This document shows, piece by piece, positions 46,554 through 56,432 of a DNA stretch of 64,000 bases (position 1 is the first letter of the stretch; each line of letters begins with the position of its first letter). The notes beneath the pieces were generated by a model. The model saw nothing but the letters and a program-made list of their open reading frames with translations, did not search any database and was not told the DNA's origin. Made by a program: the position numbers and the translations under genes. The DNA comes from Paraburkholderia domus (lineage in GTDB: Bacteria > Pseudomonadota > Gammaproteobacteria > Burkholderiales > Burkholderiaceae), in contig NZ_CAJNAT010000001.1 of NCBI RefSeq assembly GCF_905220705.1, forward strand, positions 806,001-870,000. Reading direction: 5' to 3'.

Positions 46554-47303
46554 TTACGACATGTACATTCCGCCGTTCACATGTAGTGTCGTACCGGTGA
46601 TATAACCCGCTTGCGGCGACGCCAGGAATGCAACAGCGTGCGCAATATCGTCCGGGCTGCCCAGGCGGCCGAGCGGAATCTGCGTCTTCAGTGCGGCTTG
46701 CTGCTCTTCCGGCAGGGTCTTGGTCATGTCGGTGTCGATGAAGCCCGGCGCGACGCAATTGACGGTGATACCGCGGCTGCCGATCTCACGTGCAAGTGCG
46801 CGCGTCATGCCTGCTACGCCCGCTTTCGCGGCTGCGTAGTTGACCTGCCCCGGGTTGCCGGCCGAGCCGACCACCGACGTGATGTTGATGATACGGCCGC
46901 CCTTCGCCTTCATCATCGGACGCAGCACCGCGCGCGACAGACGGAAGACTGACTTGAGATTGGTGTCGATCACCGCATCCCAATCGTCGTCCTTCATGCG
47001 CATCGCGAGTTGGTCTTGCGTGATGCCGGCGTTATTCACGAGCACATGCAGCGCGCCGAATTCCTTCACGGTGCCGTCGATCAGCGCTTCGACTGCGGCG
47101 GCGTCGTTGACGTTGAGTACCGCGCCGCGACCGTTCACGCCAGCCGCATGAAGGGCTTCACTGATCGCTGCCGCGCCGCTTTCGCTGGTCGCCGTGCCGA
47201 TCACCGTCGCGCCCTGGCGCGCCAACTCCATCGCGATTGCACGGCCAATGCCGCGCGACGCGCCCGTTACGATTGCGATTTGCTTGTCGAGAGTCTTTTC
47301 CAT
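46554..47303 (-). CDS. fabG: 3-oxoacyl-ACP reductase, 249 aa
   Basis: NADPH-dependent ketoreductase of fatty-acid elongation. The short-chain dehydrogenase Rossmann motif is VTGASRGIGRAIA, followed by NNAGI, the catalytic Ser in NITSVVGSAG and YAAAKAG with Tyr and Lys. It ends VNGGMYMS. Length is standard. It lies between fabD and acpP on the same strand. Confidence 0.97.
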   Translation of the reverse strand: MEKTLDKQIAIVTGASRGIGRAIAMELARQGATVIGTATSESGAAAISEALHAAGVNGRGAVLNVNDAAAVEALIDGTVKEFGALHVLVNNAGITQDQLAMRMKDDDWDAVIDTNLKSVFRLSRAVLRPMMKAKGGRIINITSVVGSAGNPGQVNYAAAKAGVAGMTRALAREIGSRGITVNCVAPGFIDTDMTKTLPEEQQAALKTQIPLGRLGSPDDIAHAVAFLASPQAGYITGTTLHVNGGMYMS

Positions 47304-47375
47304 CTGTCAGTCCGGATGCCCTTTCGGAGGGCTGATTGATTCTTGATGTCAGGCTTGCAGCCAATGGCGGGCTGT

Positions 47376-48311
47376 TCAGCCCGCCGGCACCAGCTTGAGC
47401 GTTTCTTCGAGCGAAGCCGGGTCGAACACCGAAGCGCCGATCAGATTGCCGTCGATGCGCTTTGTCAAACCCGCAAGGACCTTACCAGGACCGCATTCGA
47501 TCACGTGCGTGACGCCTTGCGCCGCCATCGCCTGCACGCTTTCGACCCAGCGCACCGGACCGGCTGCCTGACGCACCAGCGCATCCTTGATCTTTGCCGG
47601 CTCGTTGACCACCGCGACGTCGACGTTGTTGATCACCGGAAGCGACGGCACTTGCACGTCGACGCTGGCAAGATACTCGCGCAATTGATCCGACGCCGGC
47701 TTGAGCAGCGACGAGTGGAACGGCGCCGATACCGGCAGCGGCAACGCGCGCTTGGCGCCCTTCGCCTTCGCGACTTCGCAAGCCTTTTCGACCGCAGCCT
47801 TGTGACCGGCGATCACGACTTGCGCCGGCGCGTTGAAATTCACCGCTTCGACGACACCCGCGACCGACGCTTCGGCGCAAACCGCGCGCACCGTGTCGTC
47901 ATCGAGGCCGAGAATCGCGGCCATGGCGCCGACGCCGACCGGCACCGCCGTTTGCATGGCTTGCGCGCGAAAACGCACGAGCGGCACAGCATCGCGAAAC
48001 GCGATCGCGCCCGCCGCGACCAGCGCGGTGTATTCGCCGAGGCTATGGCCGGCGACGATGGCCGGCTTCGGGCCGCCCGCCTGCTGCCACGCACGGTAAA
48101 TCGCATACGCGGCGGTCAGCATGACCGGCTGGGTATTGGTAGTGAGGTTCAGATCTTCGACGGGGCCTTCGGCGATCAGCTTGCCGAGGTCCTGATTGAG
48201 TGCATCGGACGCTTCCTGAACCGTCTCACGCACGACTGCGTGATCGGCGAATGCGTTGAGCATGCCGACCGACTGCGAACCTTGCCCGGGAAAAACGAAC
48301 GCAAATTTCAT
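47376..48311 (-). CDS. fabD: malonyl-CoA:ACP transacylase, 311 aa
   Basis: Loads malonyl groups onto ACP. The nucleophile Ser is in AGHSLGEYTAL and the His in PVSAPFHSSLL; the N-terminal FPGQGSQSVGM loop is intact. Length is standard. fabG follows 72 bp later. Confidence 0.97.
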   Translation of the reverse strand: MKFAFVFPGQGSQSVGMLNAFADHAVVRETVQEASDALNQDLGKLIAEGPVEDLNLTTNTQPVMLTAAYAIYRAWQQAGGPKPAIVAGHSLGEYTALVAAGAIAFRDAVPLVRFRAQAMQTAVPVGVGAMAAILGLDDDTVRAVCAEASVAGVVEAVNFNAPAQVVIAGHKAAVEKACEVAKAKGAKRALPLPVSAPFHSSLLKPASDQLREYLASVDVQVPSLPVINNVDVAVVNEPAKIKDALVRQAAGPVRWVESVQAMAAQGVTHVIECGPGKVLAGLTKRIDGNLIGASVFDPASLEETLKLVPAG

Positions 48312-48422
48312 ATCGTCCCCAAAATCGATGTTGTCAGATGTGGGTGGAGCGCCCAGTTGATGGCGAGCGCGCTCAAGCGTATCCGAGCGCTGCGAAGAGC
48401 GCTCGCCATAACGTCGCCGCTA

Positions 48423-49412
48423 TCAGTAGCGGATAACCGACGCGCCCCACGTAAAGCCGCCGCCGACGCCTTCGATCAGCACGTTCTGGCCGCGCTTGAT
48501 GCGGCCGTCGCGCACTGCGACGTCAAATGCGAGCGGAATGGACGCAGCCGACGTATTGCCGTGCTCGCCCACCGTGACGACCATGCGTTCCTGCGGCAAG
48601 CCGAGCTTACGGCAGGTGCTTTGCATGATGCGGATATTGGCCTGATGCGGAATCAGCCAGTCGATCTGGTCGGCCGACAGATCTGCTTTTGCGAGTGCCT
48701 CGATCGCAACCTTTTCGAGCACATTGACCGCGAGCTTGAACACAGCCTGCCCGTCCATATGCAGAAACGCGCTGCCCTCGATCACACCGCCGTTCACATT
48801 GCCCGGCGTGCAGAGAATGTTCGAATGACTGCCGTCGGCGTGCAATGCGCTCGCCAACACACCCGGTTCTTCCGACGCCTGCAGGATCACCGCGCCCGCG
48901 CCGTCGCCGAACAGCACGCAGGTGGTGCGGTCCTTGAAATCGAGAATGCGAGAGAAGGTTTCCGCGCCGATCACGAGCGCTGTGCGATGCTGACCGCCGC
49001 GAATCAGGCTGTCTGCCATCGCCACCGCATAAGCGAAGCCCGAACAGACGGCCTGCACGTCGAATGCCGCGCCGTGGTTCTTGATGCCGAGCTTGTTCTG
49101 CAACAGGCACGCCGTACTCGGGAACACAAAGTCGGGCGTGGAGGTTGCAACGATGATCAGGTCGATGGATTGCGGATCGATATCCGCCGCTTCGATCGCG
49201 CGTTGCGATGCGATCAGCGCCAGATCACTGGTGGTGACATCCGGTTCGGCGAAGTGGCGCGCATGGATGCCCGTGCGGGCAACGATCCATTCGTCACTCG
49301 TCTCGACGCCCTGCTTGGCAAGACGTTCAGCCAGATCCTGATTGGTGACGCGTCCGGGTGGCAGGTAGCTGCCGGTGCCCAACACGCGGGAATAAATTGT
49401 CGATTGAGCCAT
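48423..49412 (-). CDS. fabH: 3-oxoacyl-ACP synthase III, 329 aa
   Basis: Condenses acetyl-CoA with malonyl-ACP to start fatty-acid chains. The triad is Cys in AVCSGFAYA, His in HQANIRIMQ and Asn in [10 protein letters not shown]. It ends [14 protein letters not shown]. The ATG overlaps the plsX stop by one base (TAATG), showing translational coupling. fabD follows after 111 bp. Confidence 0.97.
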   Translation of the reverse strand: MAQSTIYSRVLGTGSYLPPGRVTNQDLAERLAKQGVETSDEWIVARTGIHARHFAEPDVTTSDLALIASQRAIEAADIDPQSIDLIIVATSTPDFVFPSTACLLQNKLGIKNHGAAFDVQAVCSGFAYAVAMADSLIRGGQHRTALVIGAETFSRILDFKDRTTCVLFGDGAGAVILQASEEPGVLASALHADGSHSNILCTPGNVNGGVIEGSAFLHMDGQAVFKLAVNVLEKVAIEALAKADLSADQIDWLIPHQANIRIMQSTCRKLGLPQERMVVTVGEHGNTSAASIPLAFDVAVRDGRIKRGQNVLIEGVGGGFTWGASVIRY

Positions 49413-50518
49413 TATGCCTTCGAGGATTGCGCAGCGTAGGGCTCGGCTGGCTGGCCTGCGATCGGGCTTGCGTGACCCGCACCGCTTGCGTCGCGCGCCG
49501 CCTGTTCGAGAGAACCTGCGTTCTCTTCCATTGCTCGCGCAAGGCGTTCCAGCACGCCGTTTTTGACGGCATCATACCCGCGTTTGATAGCCCACTCAAA
49601 CGCGTAGGCATCCGCCGAGCCGTGGCTTTTGATCACCAGCCCACGCAGGCCCAGCAGTGCGGCGCCATTGTATTGCCGGTGATCGACGCGCTTCTTGAAG
49701 CGCATCAATACCGGCAATGCGAGCACCGCCATCACCTTGGTGAGCCACGAGCGGCCGAACTCTTCCTTGATGATATCGGAGAGCATCTGCGCGAGGCCTT
49801 CCGACGTCTTCAGCGCGACATTGCCGACAAAACCGTCGCAGACGATCACGTCGACCGTGCCCTTGAAGATGTCGTTGCCCTCAACGTTGCCGTGAAAGTT
49901 AAGTGTACTCGCGCGCAGCAGTTCGCCGGCACGTTTGATGGTGTCGTTGCCCTTGATGACTTCTTCGCCGATGTTGAGCAGGCCGATGGTGGGCCGCTCC
50001 TTGCCCTCGAGCGCGGACACGAGCGCGTGCCCCATCTCCGCGAACTGCAGCAGATGCTGCGGCTCGCAGTCGACGTTGGCGCCCAGGTCGAGCATCGTCG
50101 TGTAGCCAGTGGGATTGGGCATGGCGAACGCGATGGCCGGGCGTTCGATGCCCGACAGCGTTTTCAGCACATAGCGCGAAACCGCCATTAGCGCGCCGGT
50201 GTTGCCAGCGGAAATGCAGGCTTGCGCCTCGCCTTCCTTGACGCGATTCAGCGCCACGCGCATGGATGAGTCTTTTTTCTTGCGCAGCGCGACTTCGACC
50301 GAATCGTCCATGGCGACGATCTCGGAAGCAGGCACGACGGTCAGCGCCGGCAGGTCCTGAGCCTTCAACTTCTTTAGCTGCGCACGAATCGCATTTTCAA
50401 TGCCGACGAGCAGCAACTCAGCATCGGGATGCGAACGAACGAAGTTGACGGCAGCGGGAACGGTCACGGACGGGCCGTGGTCGCCTCCCATGCAATCTAT
50501 CGTGAGCTTTACTGTCAT
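49412..50518 (-). CDS. plsX: phosphate acyltransferase PlsX, 368 aa
   Basis: Converts acyl-ACP to acyl-phosphate for phosphatidic acid synthesis, linking the fatty-acid and phospholipid pathways. It begins [20 protein letters not shown]; other landmarks are [13 protein letters not shown] and [17 protein letters not shown]. The C-terminus is about 20 residues longer than usual, Ala-rich, ending SSKA. A stem-loop terminator separates it from rpmF upstream. Confidence 0.96.
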   Translation of the reverse strand: MTVKLTIDCMGGDHGPSVTVPAAVNFVRSHPDAELLLVGIENAIRAQLKKLKAQDLPALTVVPASEIVAMDDSVEVALRKKKDSSMRVALNRVKEGEAQACISAGNTGALMAVSRYVLKTLSGIERPAIAFAMPNPTGYTTMLDLGANVDCEPQHLLQFAEMGHALVSALEGKERPTIGLLNIGEEVIKGNDTIKRAGELLRASTLNFHGNVEGNDIFKGTVDVIVCDGFVGNVALKTSEGLAQMLSDIIKEEFGRSWLTKVMAVLALPVLMRFKKRVDHRQYNGAALLGLRGLVIKSHGSADAYAFEWAIKRGYDAVKNGVLERLARAMEENAGSLEQAARDASGAGHASPIAGQPAEPYAAQSSKA

Positions 50519-50586
50519 GGAGTGCGACGAATTTCAGGCGCCCTGCATGGGACCGCAGTAAGCGCAAAAGCGTCAACCGCGATCGA

Positions 50587-50619
50587 CGCAAAAAAGCGGC
50601 AGTTAAATGCCGCCTTTTT
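50587..50619. terminator. terminator or attenuator between rpmF and plsX
   Basis: AAAAAGCGGCA and TGCCGCCTTTTT arms around GTTAAA, with T runs on both strands. It lies 72 bp after the rpmF stop, so plsX must depend on read-through or its own promoter. Confidence 0.75.
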
Positions 50620-50690
50620 GCCGAGCCGGGAAAATGTCAAGCGAGCCGATCGCCACGCGAAACGCCAAGGGGCGCAACGCAGTGGAACGA

Positions 50691-50870
50691 TTAGTCGTTC
50701 TTCGTCTTGACGACTTTCTTGCCGCGATAGTAGCCGTTCGGGCTAACGTGGTGACGCAGATGCACTTCGCCCGTGCTCGGTTCCACGGCCAGCGGTGCTG
50801 CCGTCAGGAAATCGTGCGAACGGTGCATGCCGCGCTTCGACGGCGACTTCTTATTTTGTTGAACTGCCAT
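50691..50870 (-). CDS. rpmF: 50S ribosomal protein L32, 59 aa
   Basis: Basic ribosomal protein starting [20 protein letters not shown] at 50870 and ending KKVVKTKND. It contains no cysteines, so it is the zinc-free form. A GGAG-type ribosome site lies just upstream. The yceD-rpmF-plsX-fabH order is the classic proteobacterial one. Confidence 0.97.
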
Positions 50871-50971
50871 AACTAACTCCTAAAAATTTTCCGAATTCTA
50901 ACACAGCCCGACCCGGTGTCCGCCATTGACCGAATGGCCAATGCGCCCGCTTCGCGCTCCCATGCAACTGT

Positions 50972-51616
50972 TCAATGCTTCTTGTCGTCCGGCTCACCGC
51001 GCTTGAGACTTTCGAGCGCCGCAAACGGATTGGGCCGCTCGGGCTCACCGCCCTCACCAGCTTCGTCCGGCGCAGCCTCGTCGCCCTCGCCTTCTGCTCC
51101 GGCCACACCAGAGACGAGGCTCTCGTGCACTTCGGGACAAATCTCATGCTTGGGCACGAGCGGCAAGGAAAGCAGCAACTCTTCTTCGATCAAGTCGATG
51201 AGATCGAACTGGCGTGAGCCCACGATCACTTCGACTTCATCCTCGTCGAGCGGAAACTCTTCGGCTTCCGCCTCAGTGTTGACGATCCGGTAAGTTGCAT
51301 CGACATTGAACGGCTGCAAATACGGTGTCATGCACCGCTGACATTCGAGCCATGCAGCGCCGTGAATCGCGAGCCTCAGATAAGGCTGCGGACCCTCGGT
51401 GCCGTCGTCCTGCAATTCCGGCTGCGTCGCCCCTTCGGCTTGCCAGGTGAACGCGGCATCGCGGTCTGGCGCTTCTGCCGGGACTTCGTTTAACATGCGC
51501 GGCAGTTGCGAGACGCGCACGACACCCGCGGCCTGACGCCCACTCCGCGCAAATTCGAAAAGATCGAGATCATGCGGGTCGGATAGACCTGCAGGGTTGC
51601 CAGGATGTTGAGTCAT
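50972..51616 (-). CDS. YceD family (DUF177) protein, 214 aa
   Basis: Conserved acidic protein, usually found before rpmF and associated with 23S rRNA accumulation in other bacteria and in chloroplasts. The CxxC motif is in WLECQRCMTPY, followed by acidic EDEVEVIVGSRQFDLIDLIEEELLLSLP and a HEICPE motif, given here in parts. The C-terminal tail is Glu/Ala-rich. It lies 101 bp before rpmF. Confidence 0.92.
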   Translation of the reverse strand: MTQHPGNPAGLSDPHDLDLFEFARSGRQAAGVVRVSQLPRMLNEVPAEAPDRDAAFTWQAEGATQPELQDDGTEGPQPYLRLAIHGAAWLECQRCMTPYLQPFNVDATYRIVNTEAEAEEFPLDEDEVEVIVGSRQFDLIDLIEEELLLSLPLVPKHEICPEVHESLVSGVAGAEGEGDEAAPDEAGEGGEPERPNPFAALESLKRGEPDDKKH

Positions 51617-51798
51617 GTGCGCTCCTGCGTCGGCAAGGATTTCGCCGAGAGTAAACCGGTTTGCAAAGTAGCCCGCGGAACTCGTGCGCTGCTATGTATT
51701 GCCCATACCATTGCCCACACGGCAGAACCGCATGCGCAATAGCATACCGATGAAAAGCCCGAAATCATATCCGTTTTGTCTTTTCGAGTCAAACACTT

Positions 51799-51835
51799 AA
51801 GCCCGTACACGTGCGAACTTCGCACAAGCCCGTAC
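51799..51835. promoter_or_regulatory. operator-like palindrome flanked by direct repeats before maf
   Basis: GTGCGAA-C-TTCGCAC (51811-51825) is a perfect palindrome. It is flanked on both sides by the exact direct repeat AAGCCCGTAC (51799-51808 and 51826-51835). It lies 28 bp upstream of the maf ATG in the divergent yceD-maf region. Confidence 0.5.
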
Positions 51836-51863
51836 GACCCGCCTCTCTAGCCGTTGGTTGACC

Positions 51864-52481
51864 ATGCCAGATTCCCCCAATCGCCCGCCACGCCTGATTC
51901 TGGCGTCGAGTTCGCCCTATCGTCGCGAGTTGCTCGAGCGACTGCGTGTTCCATTCGATGTCATCGTGCCGGCGATCGACGAGACGCCGCTCGCCGGCGA
52001 AACGCCCGAAGTGACCGCTCTGCGACTCGCCGAGGCCAAAGCCCGAGCGGTGACGGACAAGCTTGGCGCTGGCGAAGCTGCACTCGTCATCGGCTCCGAT
52101 CAGGTTGCCACCTACGACGGCTTGCAGCTCGGCAAACCCGGCACGCATGACAAGGCGCTCGCCCAGTTGCAGGCAATGCGCGGCCGCGAAGTCCTGTTTC
52201 ATAGTGCACTGTGCCTGTTCGACAGCCGCTCGGGGGCGGCGCAATCGGCCGATGTCATTACGCGCGTGCAGTTCCGGGATTTGCCGGACGCGGAACTGGA
52301 TGCCTATCTGCGCGCCGAAACACCGTACGACGTCGCGGGCAGCGCCAAATCCGAAGGCCTCGGCATCGCCCTGCTCGAGGCGATTCATTCCGACGACCCG
52401 ACCGCGCTGGTCGGCCTGCCGCTGATCGCGCTGTCGCGCATGCTGCTCGCCGCCGGCTACCCACTCCTGAGGACGCTATGA
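51864..52481 (+). CDS. maf: Maf-family nucleotide pyrophosphatase, 205 aa
   Basis: Hydrolyses non-canonical nucleotides and is linked to inhibition of septum formation. The Maf signature appears as LILASSSPYRRELLERL, DETPLAGETP and VIGSDQVATYDG. The ATG at 51864 is preferred over TTG 51858. The stop overlaps the next gene by ATGA, so the two are coupled. The Ser/Arg-rich motif places it closer to the YceF type than the YhdE type. Confidence 0.93.
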   Translation: MPDSPNRPPRLILASSSPYRRELLERLRVPFDVIVPAIDETPLAGETPEVTALRLAEAKARAVTDKLGAGEAALVIGSDQVATYDGLQLGKPGTHDKALAQLQAMRGREVLFHSALCLFDSRSGAAQSADVITRVQFRDLPDAELDAYLRAETPYDVAGSAKSEGLGIALLEAIHSDDPTALVGLPLIALSRMLLAAGYPLLRTL

Positions 52482-53197
52482 GCGGTACTTTGTATCTGAT
52501 CCCGAACACGCTCGGCGAAGGCGATGCCGACGCGCTCGACGCCGTCCTGCCAGCGCCGGTGCGCGCCCGCGCGGCGTCGCTCGACTATTACATCGGCGAA
52601 AACGCGAAAACCACCCGCGCTTTCCTGAAGAAGGTCGGCACCGAAAAGCCGATCCAGGAAATCGAAATTCGCGAATTGAATGTCAATACACCGGCCGGTG
52701 AGATCGACAAACTGCTCGCACCGCTGTTGGCCGGCACCGATGCGGGTCTGGTATCCGAAGCGGGCTGCCCGGCAGTCGCCGATCCGGGCGCCCTGCTAGT
52801 GCGCCGCGCGCATGAGCGCGGCGTGAAGGTCGTGCCGTTTGTCGGACCGAGTTCGATTCTGCTGGCGTTGATGGCTTCCGGCCTGAATGGCCAGAGTTTT
52901 GCGTTCCATGGCTATCTGCCGGTCGACGCCACTGAACGAGCCAAGCGGCTGCGCGACCTCGAGCAGCAGTCGCGCAAAGCAAAGCAAACGCAGATCTTTA
53001 TCGAGACGCCCTACCGGAATCGCGCGCTGCTCGACACGTTGCTGGCGACGTGCGCGCCGTCCACGCTGGTATGCGTCGCCGTCGATCTGACGCTGGAGAC
53101 GGAAACCATTGCCAGCCGGACCGTGGCCGACTGGAGGAAGAAAACCGCTATTGATCTGCACAAGCGGCCGGCAATTTTCCTGATCCTCGCCGTCTGA
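52478..53197 (+). CDS. SAM-dependent methyltransferase of the tetrapyrrole methylase family, 239 aa
   Basis: Similar in layout to RsmI (16S rRNA C1402 2'-O-methyltransferase): SGTLYLIPNTLGEGD at the start, GLVSEAGCPAVADPGALLVRRA as the SAM-binding segment (given here in part), VVPFVGPSSILLALMASGL and QIFIETPYRNRALL. It lacks the C-terminal segment of full RsmI, so I call it RsmI-like only. The start overlaps the maf stop (ATGA). A terminator follows. Confidence 0.85.
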   Translation: MSGTLYLIPNTLGEGDADALDAVLPAPVRARAASLDYYIGENAKTTRAFLKKVGTEKPIQEIEIRELNVNTPAGEIDKLLAPLLAGTDAGLVSEAGCPAVADPGALLVRRAHERGVKVVPFVGPSSILLALMASGLNGQSFAFHGYLPVDATERAKRLRDLEQQSRKAKQTQIFIETPYRNRALLDTLLATCAPSTLVCVAVDLTLETETIASRTVADWRKKTAIDLHKRPAIFLILAV

Positions 53198-53254
53198 TCG
53201 CTGATGCGCCTCAAATTGATCGACACACCGATCATGATTTAACGGCAAAAAGCA

Positions 53255-53298
53255 AAAAGCCCCGTGCGATCGACTTTCGACCGCACGGGGCTTTTCTT
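53255..53298. terminator. bidirectional terminator
   Basis: AAAAGCCCCGTGCG and CGCACGGGGCTTTT form a 14-bp stem between the convergent RsmI-like and sppA genes, with T runs on both strands. Confidence 0.85.
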
Positions 53299-53306
53299 GC
53301 ATCAGA

Positions 53307-54311
53307 TCACCGCAGGCTCATCTTCCCGCCGAGCGCCATCGCGTGAACGGCGCCACTGCCGACCGCCGCACCGAACTTGCGCGCCACGCGGTCCGTAATA
53401 CTCTCCTTGACCGTGTAGTCGACGATATCCGGCGCCTTGAACAGGTCGCGCGCGACGTAATCCGCGTCACCGAAACCGTCTGCGAGTCCCAGTTCGACAC
53501 TCTTCTGTCCGGTCCAGAACAGGCCCGAGAACATGTCCGGCGTTTCGTGCAGGCGCTTGCCACGGCCTTCACGCACGGCGTCGATGAACTGCGCGTGGAT
53601 CTGATCGAGCATGTCCTGCGCATGTTCGTCCATCTTCGGCGTTTCCGGCGAGAACGGGTCGAAAAATCCCTTGTTCTCACCCGAAGTGTGCAGACGGCGC
53701 TGGATCCCCAGCTTATCCATCAAACCGGTGAAGCCAAAGCTATCCATCAGCACGCCAATCGAACCGACGATGCTCGCCTTGTCCACGTAAATCTTGTCGG
53801 CCGCCGCGGCCGCGTAATAGCCGCCCGACGCACACATGTCGCCGACCACGACATACAACGGAATCGACGGATACTTAGCGCGCAGCCGGCGAATCTCGTT
53901 GTAGATGATGCCCGCCTGCACCGGGCTGCCGCCCGGGCTGTTACAGCGCAGGATCACACCTGCCGTACCCGCGTCGTCGAAAGCGCTTTCCAGCGCAGTG
54001 TTGATATCTTCCGCGTTCGCGTTCGTATCAGCGGAGATTTCGCCGTCAAGCGTAATCATTGCTGTATGCCGGCCGGTGGTCGAAACCTTGTCGCCGGAGA
54101 AATCGAAGGCGCCCCATACCGCCAGCAGCACGAGGATCAGGAACACAAAGCGGAAGAAGATCTTCCAGCGGCGTGCCGCGCGCTGCTCGGTGATTGCCGC
54201 AAGCGCGATGCGCTCGAGCGCGGCGCGCTCCCAGCCCGGCTCATCGGCAGGCGTGCGGGGGCGGCCTGTCAGGGACGGTTCCTTCGGATCGGGAGTCAAA
54301 TTGTCGGACAT
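53307..54311 (-). CDS. sppA: signal peptide peptidase SppA, short form (S49), 334 aa
   Basis: Inner-membrane serine protease that digests leftover signal peptides. One membrane anchor lies near residues 48-66. The catalytic Ser is in DMCASGGYYAAAAADKIY and the Lys is in the following VDKASIVGSIGV stretch, consistent with the Ser/Lys dyad. It is the short 36-kDa type. The Rieske gene lies 33 bp upstream on the same strand. Confidence 0.93.
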   Translation of the reverse strand: MSDNLTPDPKEPSLTGRPRTPADEPGWERAALERIALAAITEQRAARRWKIFFRFVFLILVLLAVWGAFDFSGDKVSTTGRHTAMITLDGEISADTNANAEDINTALESAFDDAGTAGVILRCNSPGGSPVQAGIIYNEIRRLRAKYPSIPLYVVVGDMCASGGYYAAAAADKIYVDKASIVGSIGVLMDSFGFTGLMDKLGIQRRLHTSGENKGFFDPFSPETPKMDEHAQDMLDQIHAQFIDAVREGRGKRLHETPDMFSGLFWTGQKSVELGLADGFGDADYVARDLFKAPDIVDYTVKESITDRVARKFGAAVGSGAVHAMALGGKMSLR

Positions 54312-54344
54312 GCGGTGCAGTGGAAAGATCGAAGAGAGAAAAAA

Positions 54345-54749
54345 TCAGGGCGTGGCCGGGCGCAGTTCGCCGTCCGGCAGCCAGAACACGGCGCGGCCTT
54401 CAGGTGTATCCCGCTCGTCAACCTGGACGGGGCGCAACCGGCCGCCGCGGCACGGACCGCCAACGCATTTGCCCGTATCAGGCGCGTAAATCGCGCCATG
54501 TGTAGCGCACATCAAGTATAAACCGGACGATTCGAAGAACTGCCCTTCAGCCCAGTCGAGCTCCATCGGCACGTGAGCGCAGCGATTCAGATAGCCGTAC
54601 GCACGACCATCATAGCGAACAAAAAATACCACGACGTCGCCACCACCAAGCCTCGCCGCGCGCCGCACGCCCGCGCCGCCGTCGACCAGCTCTTCGGACG
54701 CACAAATGCGAACGGCCTGAGCCACCGCTTCGGTCGTGGCCGTGCTCAT
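54345..54749 (-). CDS. Rieske [2Fe-2S] protein, 134 aa
   Basis: Small ferredoxin-like protein binding a Rieske cluster through CAH in NRCAHVPMELDW and CATHGA, the CxH-x(n)-CxxH pattern. The C-terminus ends in a PCRGGRLRPVQV stretch. No partner oxygenase is nearby, so its electron partner is unknown. It is coupled to the upstream HAD gene: its start overlaps that gene's stop by four bases. Confidence 0.9.
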   Translation of the reverse strand: MSTATTEAVAQAVRICASEELVDGGAGVRRAARLGGGDVVVFFVRYDGRAYGYLNRCAHVPMELDWAEGQFFESSGLYLMCATHGAIYAPDTGKCVGGPCRGGRLRPVQVDERDTPEGRAVFWLPDGELRPATP

Positions 54750-55405
54750 GCGTTCTCTCGCAGCCAGCCGGACAACGCGCTCACGCTCGGCGCAACGAAT
54801 TTCGGCGACAAAGCCGTCAACGAGCCAGCAGGATGCGCGCCGTATGTGACACCGATACCCGCGACGCCGGCATTGATCGCCATCTGCAGATCGTGGGTCG
54901 TATCGCCGACCATCACCGTGCGCGCCGGATCCTGCCCCAGTTCACGCGTGAGTTCGTGCAGCATGGCCGGATGCGGCTTCGAAAAGGTTTCGTCGGCGCA
55001 GCGAGTGCCGTCGAACTGGCTGGTCAGGCGCGACTGGTCAAGCGCGCGATTCAGCCCGACGCGGCTCTTGCCGGTCGCCACCGCCAGCAAATAACCTTGA
55101 TCGCGCAATTCCTGCAGCATCTCGCGCACGCCGACGAACAGTTCGGTGGTCTGGTCCTTCACTAAATAGTGAAAGCGATAGCGCTCCGCCAGACGCGGGT
55201 AATCAGCCGGATCGAGCGTGGGCGCAGCGATTTGCAGCGCGTCGCGCAGGCCGAGGCCGATTACGTAGCTGGCGGCCTCATCGGCGGGAACCGGCAGACC
55301 GAGATCGCGGCATGCCGACTGGATGCTGCGCGTGATGTGCGCGGTCGAATCCATCAGCGTCCCGTCCCAGTCGAAGACGATCAGATCAAATTGCTCTCTA
55401 GCCAT
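54746..55405 (-). CDS. HAD-family phosphatase (Gph-like), 219 aa
   Basis: Haloacid dehalogenase hydrolase with nucleophile motif IVFDWDGTLMDS (Asp13/Asp15 region), motif II in AVATGKSRVGLNRAL and the metal motif VMVGDTTHDLQMAINAG. It resembles phosphoglycolate phosphatase, but substrate is not proven. The start at 55405 overlaps the rluC stop by eight bases, and it is next to rluC as in many Burkholderiales. Confidence 0.92.
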   Translation of the reverse strand: MAREQFDLIVFDWDGTLMDSTAHITRSIQSACRDLGLPVPADEAASYVIGLGLRDALQIAAPTLDPADYPRLAERYRFHYLVKDQTTELFVGVREMLQELRDQGYLLAVATGKSRVGLNRALDQSRLTSQFDGTRCADETFSKPHPAMLHELTRELGQDPARTVMVGDTTHDLQMAINAGVAGIGVTYGAHPAGSLTALSPKFVAPSVSALSGWLRENA

Positions 55406-56432
55406 GCGGTGTCGTCTCCGGGTTTGACCCACTTCGTAATTCACGTAATTCATTGAGCTGTGCAACGAAACTGCGGCATTCGGCCGGCAGCGGTGCCTCG
55501 AACTGCACGGGCGCGCCGGTTGCCGGGTGCGTCAGCTTAAGACGGTAGGCGTGCAGGAACATGCGCTTCAGGCCAGGCTTGGCGTTGGCGCGGGCCAGCG
55601 CCTTGTTCAGCGCGAAGTCGCCGTATTTGGCATCGCCGACGATCGGCAGCTCCAGATGCTGCAAGTGGACGCGAATCTGATGCGTCCGACCGGTCTTCAG
55701 TTCCGCCTCCAGCAGCGCGTACTCCGGCCAGCGGTCGATCAGATTGAAGACCGTGTGCGACGCAAGTCCATCGGCCTGGACGCGCACACGCCGTTCGCCG
55801 TCCGCGGTCAAATACTTATGCAGCGGCTCCTTGACTGCGCGGCGACGACCCCAGTCGCTCGCCCACTCGCCGTGGACGCACGCATAGTAGCGCTTATCCA
55901 TCTTGTTCTCGCGAATCTGCTCGTGCAGATTGACCAGCGCGGAGCGTTTCTTGGCGAGCATCAAGATACCGGACGTCTCACGATCCAGCCGATGCACCAA
56001 TTCGAGGAATTTCGCCTGCGGCCGCGCTTCGCGCATCTGTTCGATCACGCCGAACGCGACGCCGCTGCCCCCATGGACCGCCACGCCGGCAGGTTTGTCG
56101 ATCACGAGCATGTGCTCGTCTTCAAAAATAATTTTGAAATCGGCGCTCGGCACCGGCGCCTGAGCGATCGCTTCGTTCGGTTGAGCGACACGAATGGGCG
56201 GCACGCGCACCAGATCGCCCAGCTCGAGGCGGTACTGCGCGTCTATCCGGCCCTTATTGACGCGCACTTCCCCGCTACGCAGGATGCGGTAGATATGGCT
56301 TTTGGGCACGCCCTTACAGACGCGCAAAAGGAAGTTATCAATGCGCTGTCCGGCCGCACTGTCGTCGATCTCGATCATCGAGACCTGGTCGCTTGCGACC
56401 GATTTCTGGGATATTTTGCCTAACTCTTTCAT
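55398..56432 (-). CDS. rluC: 23S rRNA pseudouridine synthase RluC, 344 aa
   Basis: Isomerises uridines 955, 2504 and 2580 (E. coli numbering) of 23S rRNA. An S4 RNA-binding domain occupies residues 25-85 (IYRILRSGEVRVNKGRID). The catalytic Asp is in VHRLDRETSGILMLA. Other conserved segments are KRYYACVHGEW and RTHQIRVHLQHLE. ATG 56432 is chosen on family grounds; the longer frame to 56879 runs through the rne leader. It is divergent from rne, as in E. coli. Confidence 0.95.
   Translation of the reverse strand: MKELGKISQKSVASDQVSMIEIDDSAAGQRIDNFLLRVCKGVPKSHIYRILRSGEVRVNKGRIDAQYRLELGDLVRVPPIRVAQPNEAIAQAPVPSADFKIIFEDEHMLVIDKPAGVAVHGGSGVAFGVIEQMREARPQAKFLELVHRLDRETSGILMLAKKRSALVNLHEQIRENKMDKRYYACVHGEWASDWGRRRAVKEPLHKYLTADGERRVRVQADGLASHTVFNLIDRWPEYALLEAELKTGRTHQIRVHLQHLELPIVGDAKYGDFALNKALARANAKPGLKRMFLHAYRLKLTHPATGAPVQFEAPLPAECRSFVAQLNELRELRSGSNPETTPHG

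Noticed and set aside
47343..49439. 698-codon frame opposite fabD and fabH
   Set aside because: Antisense shadow crossing two conserved fatty-acid genes.
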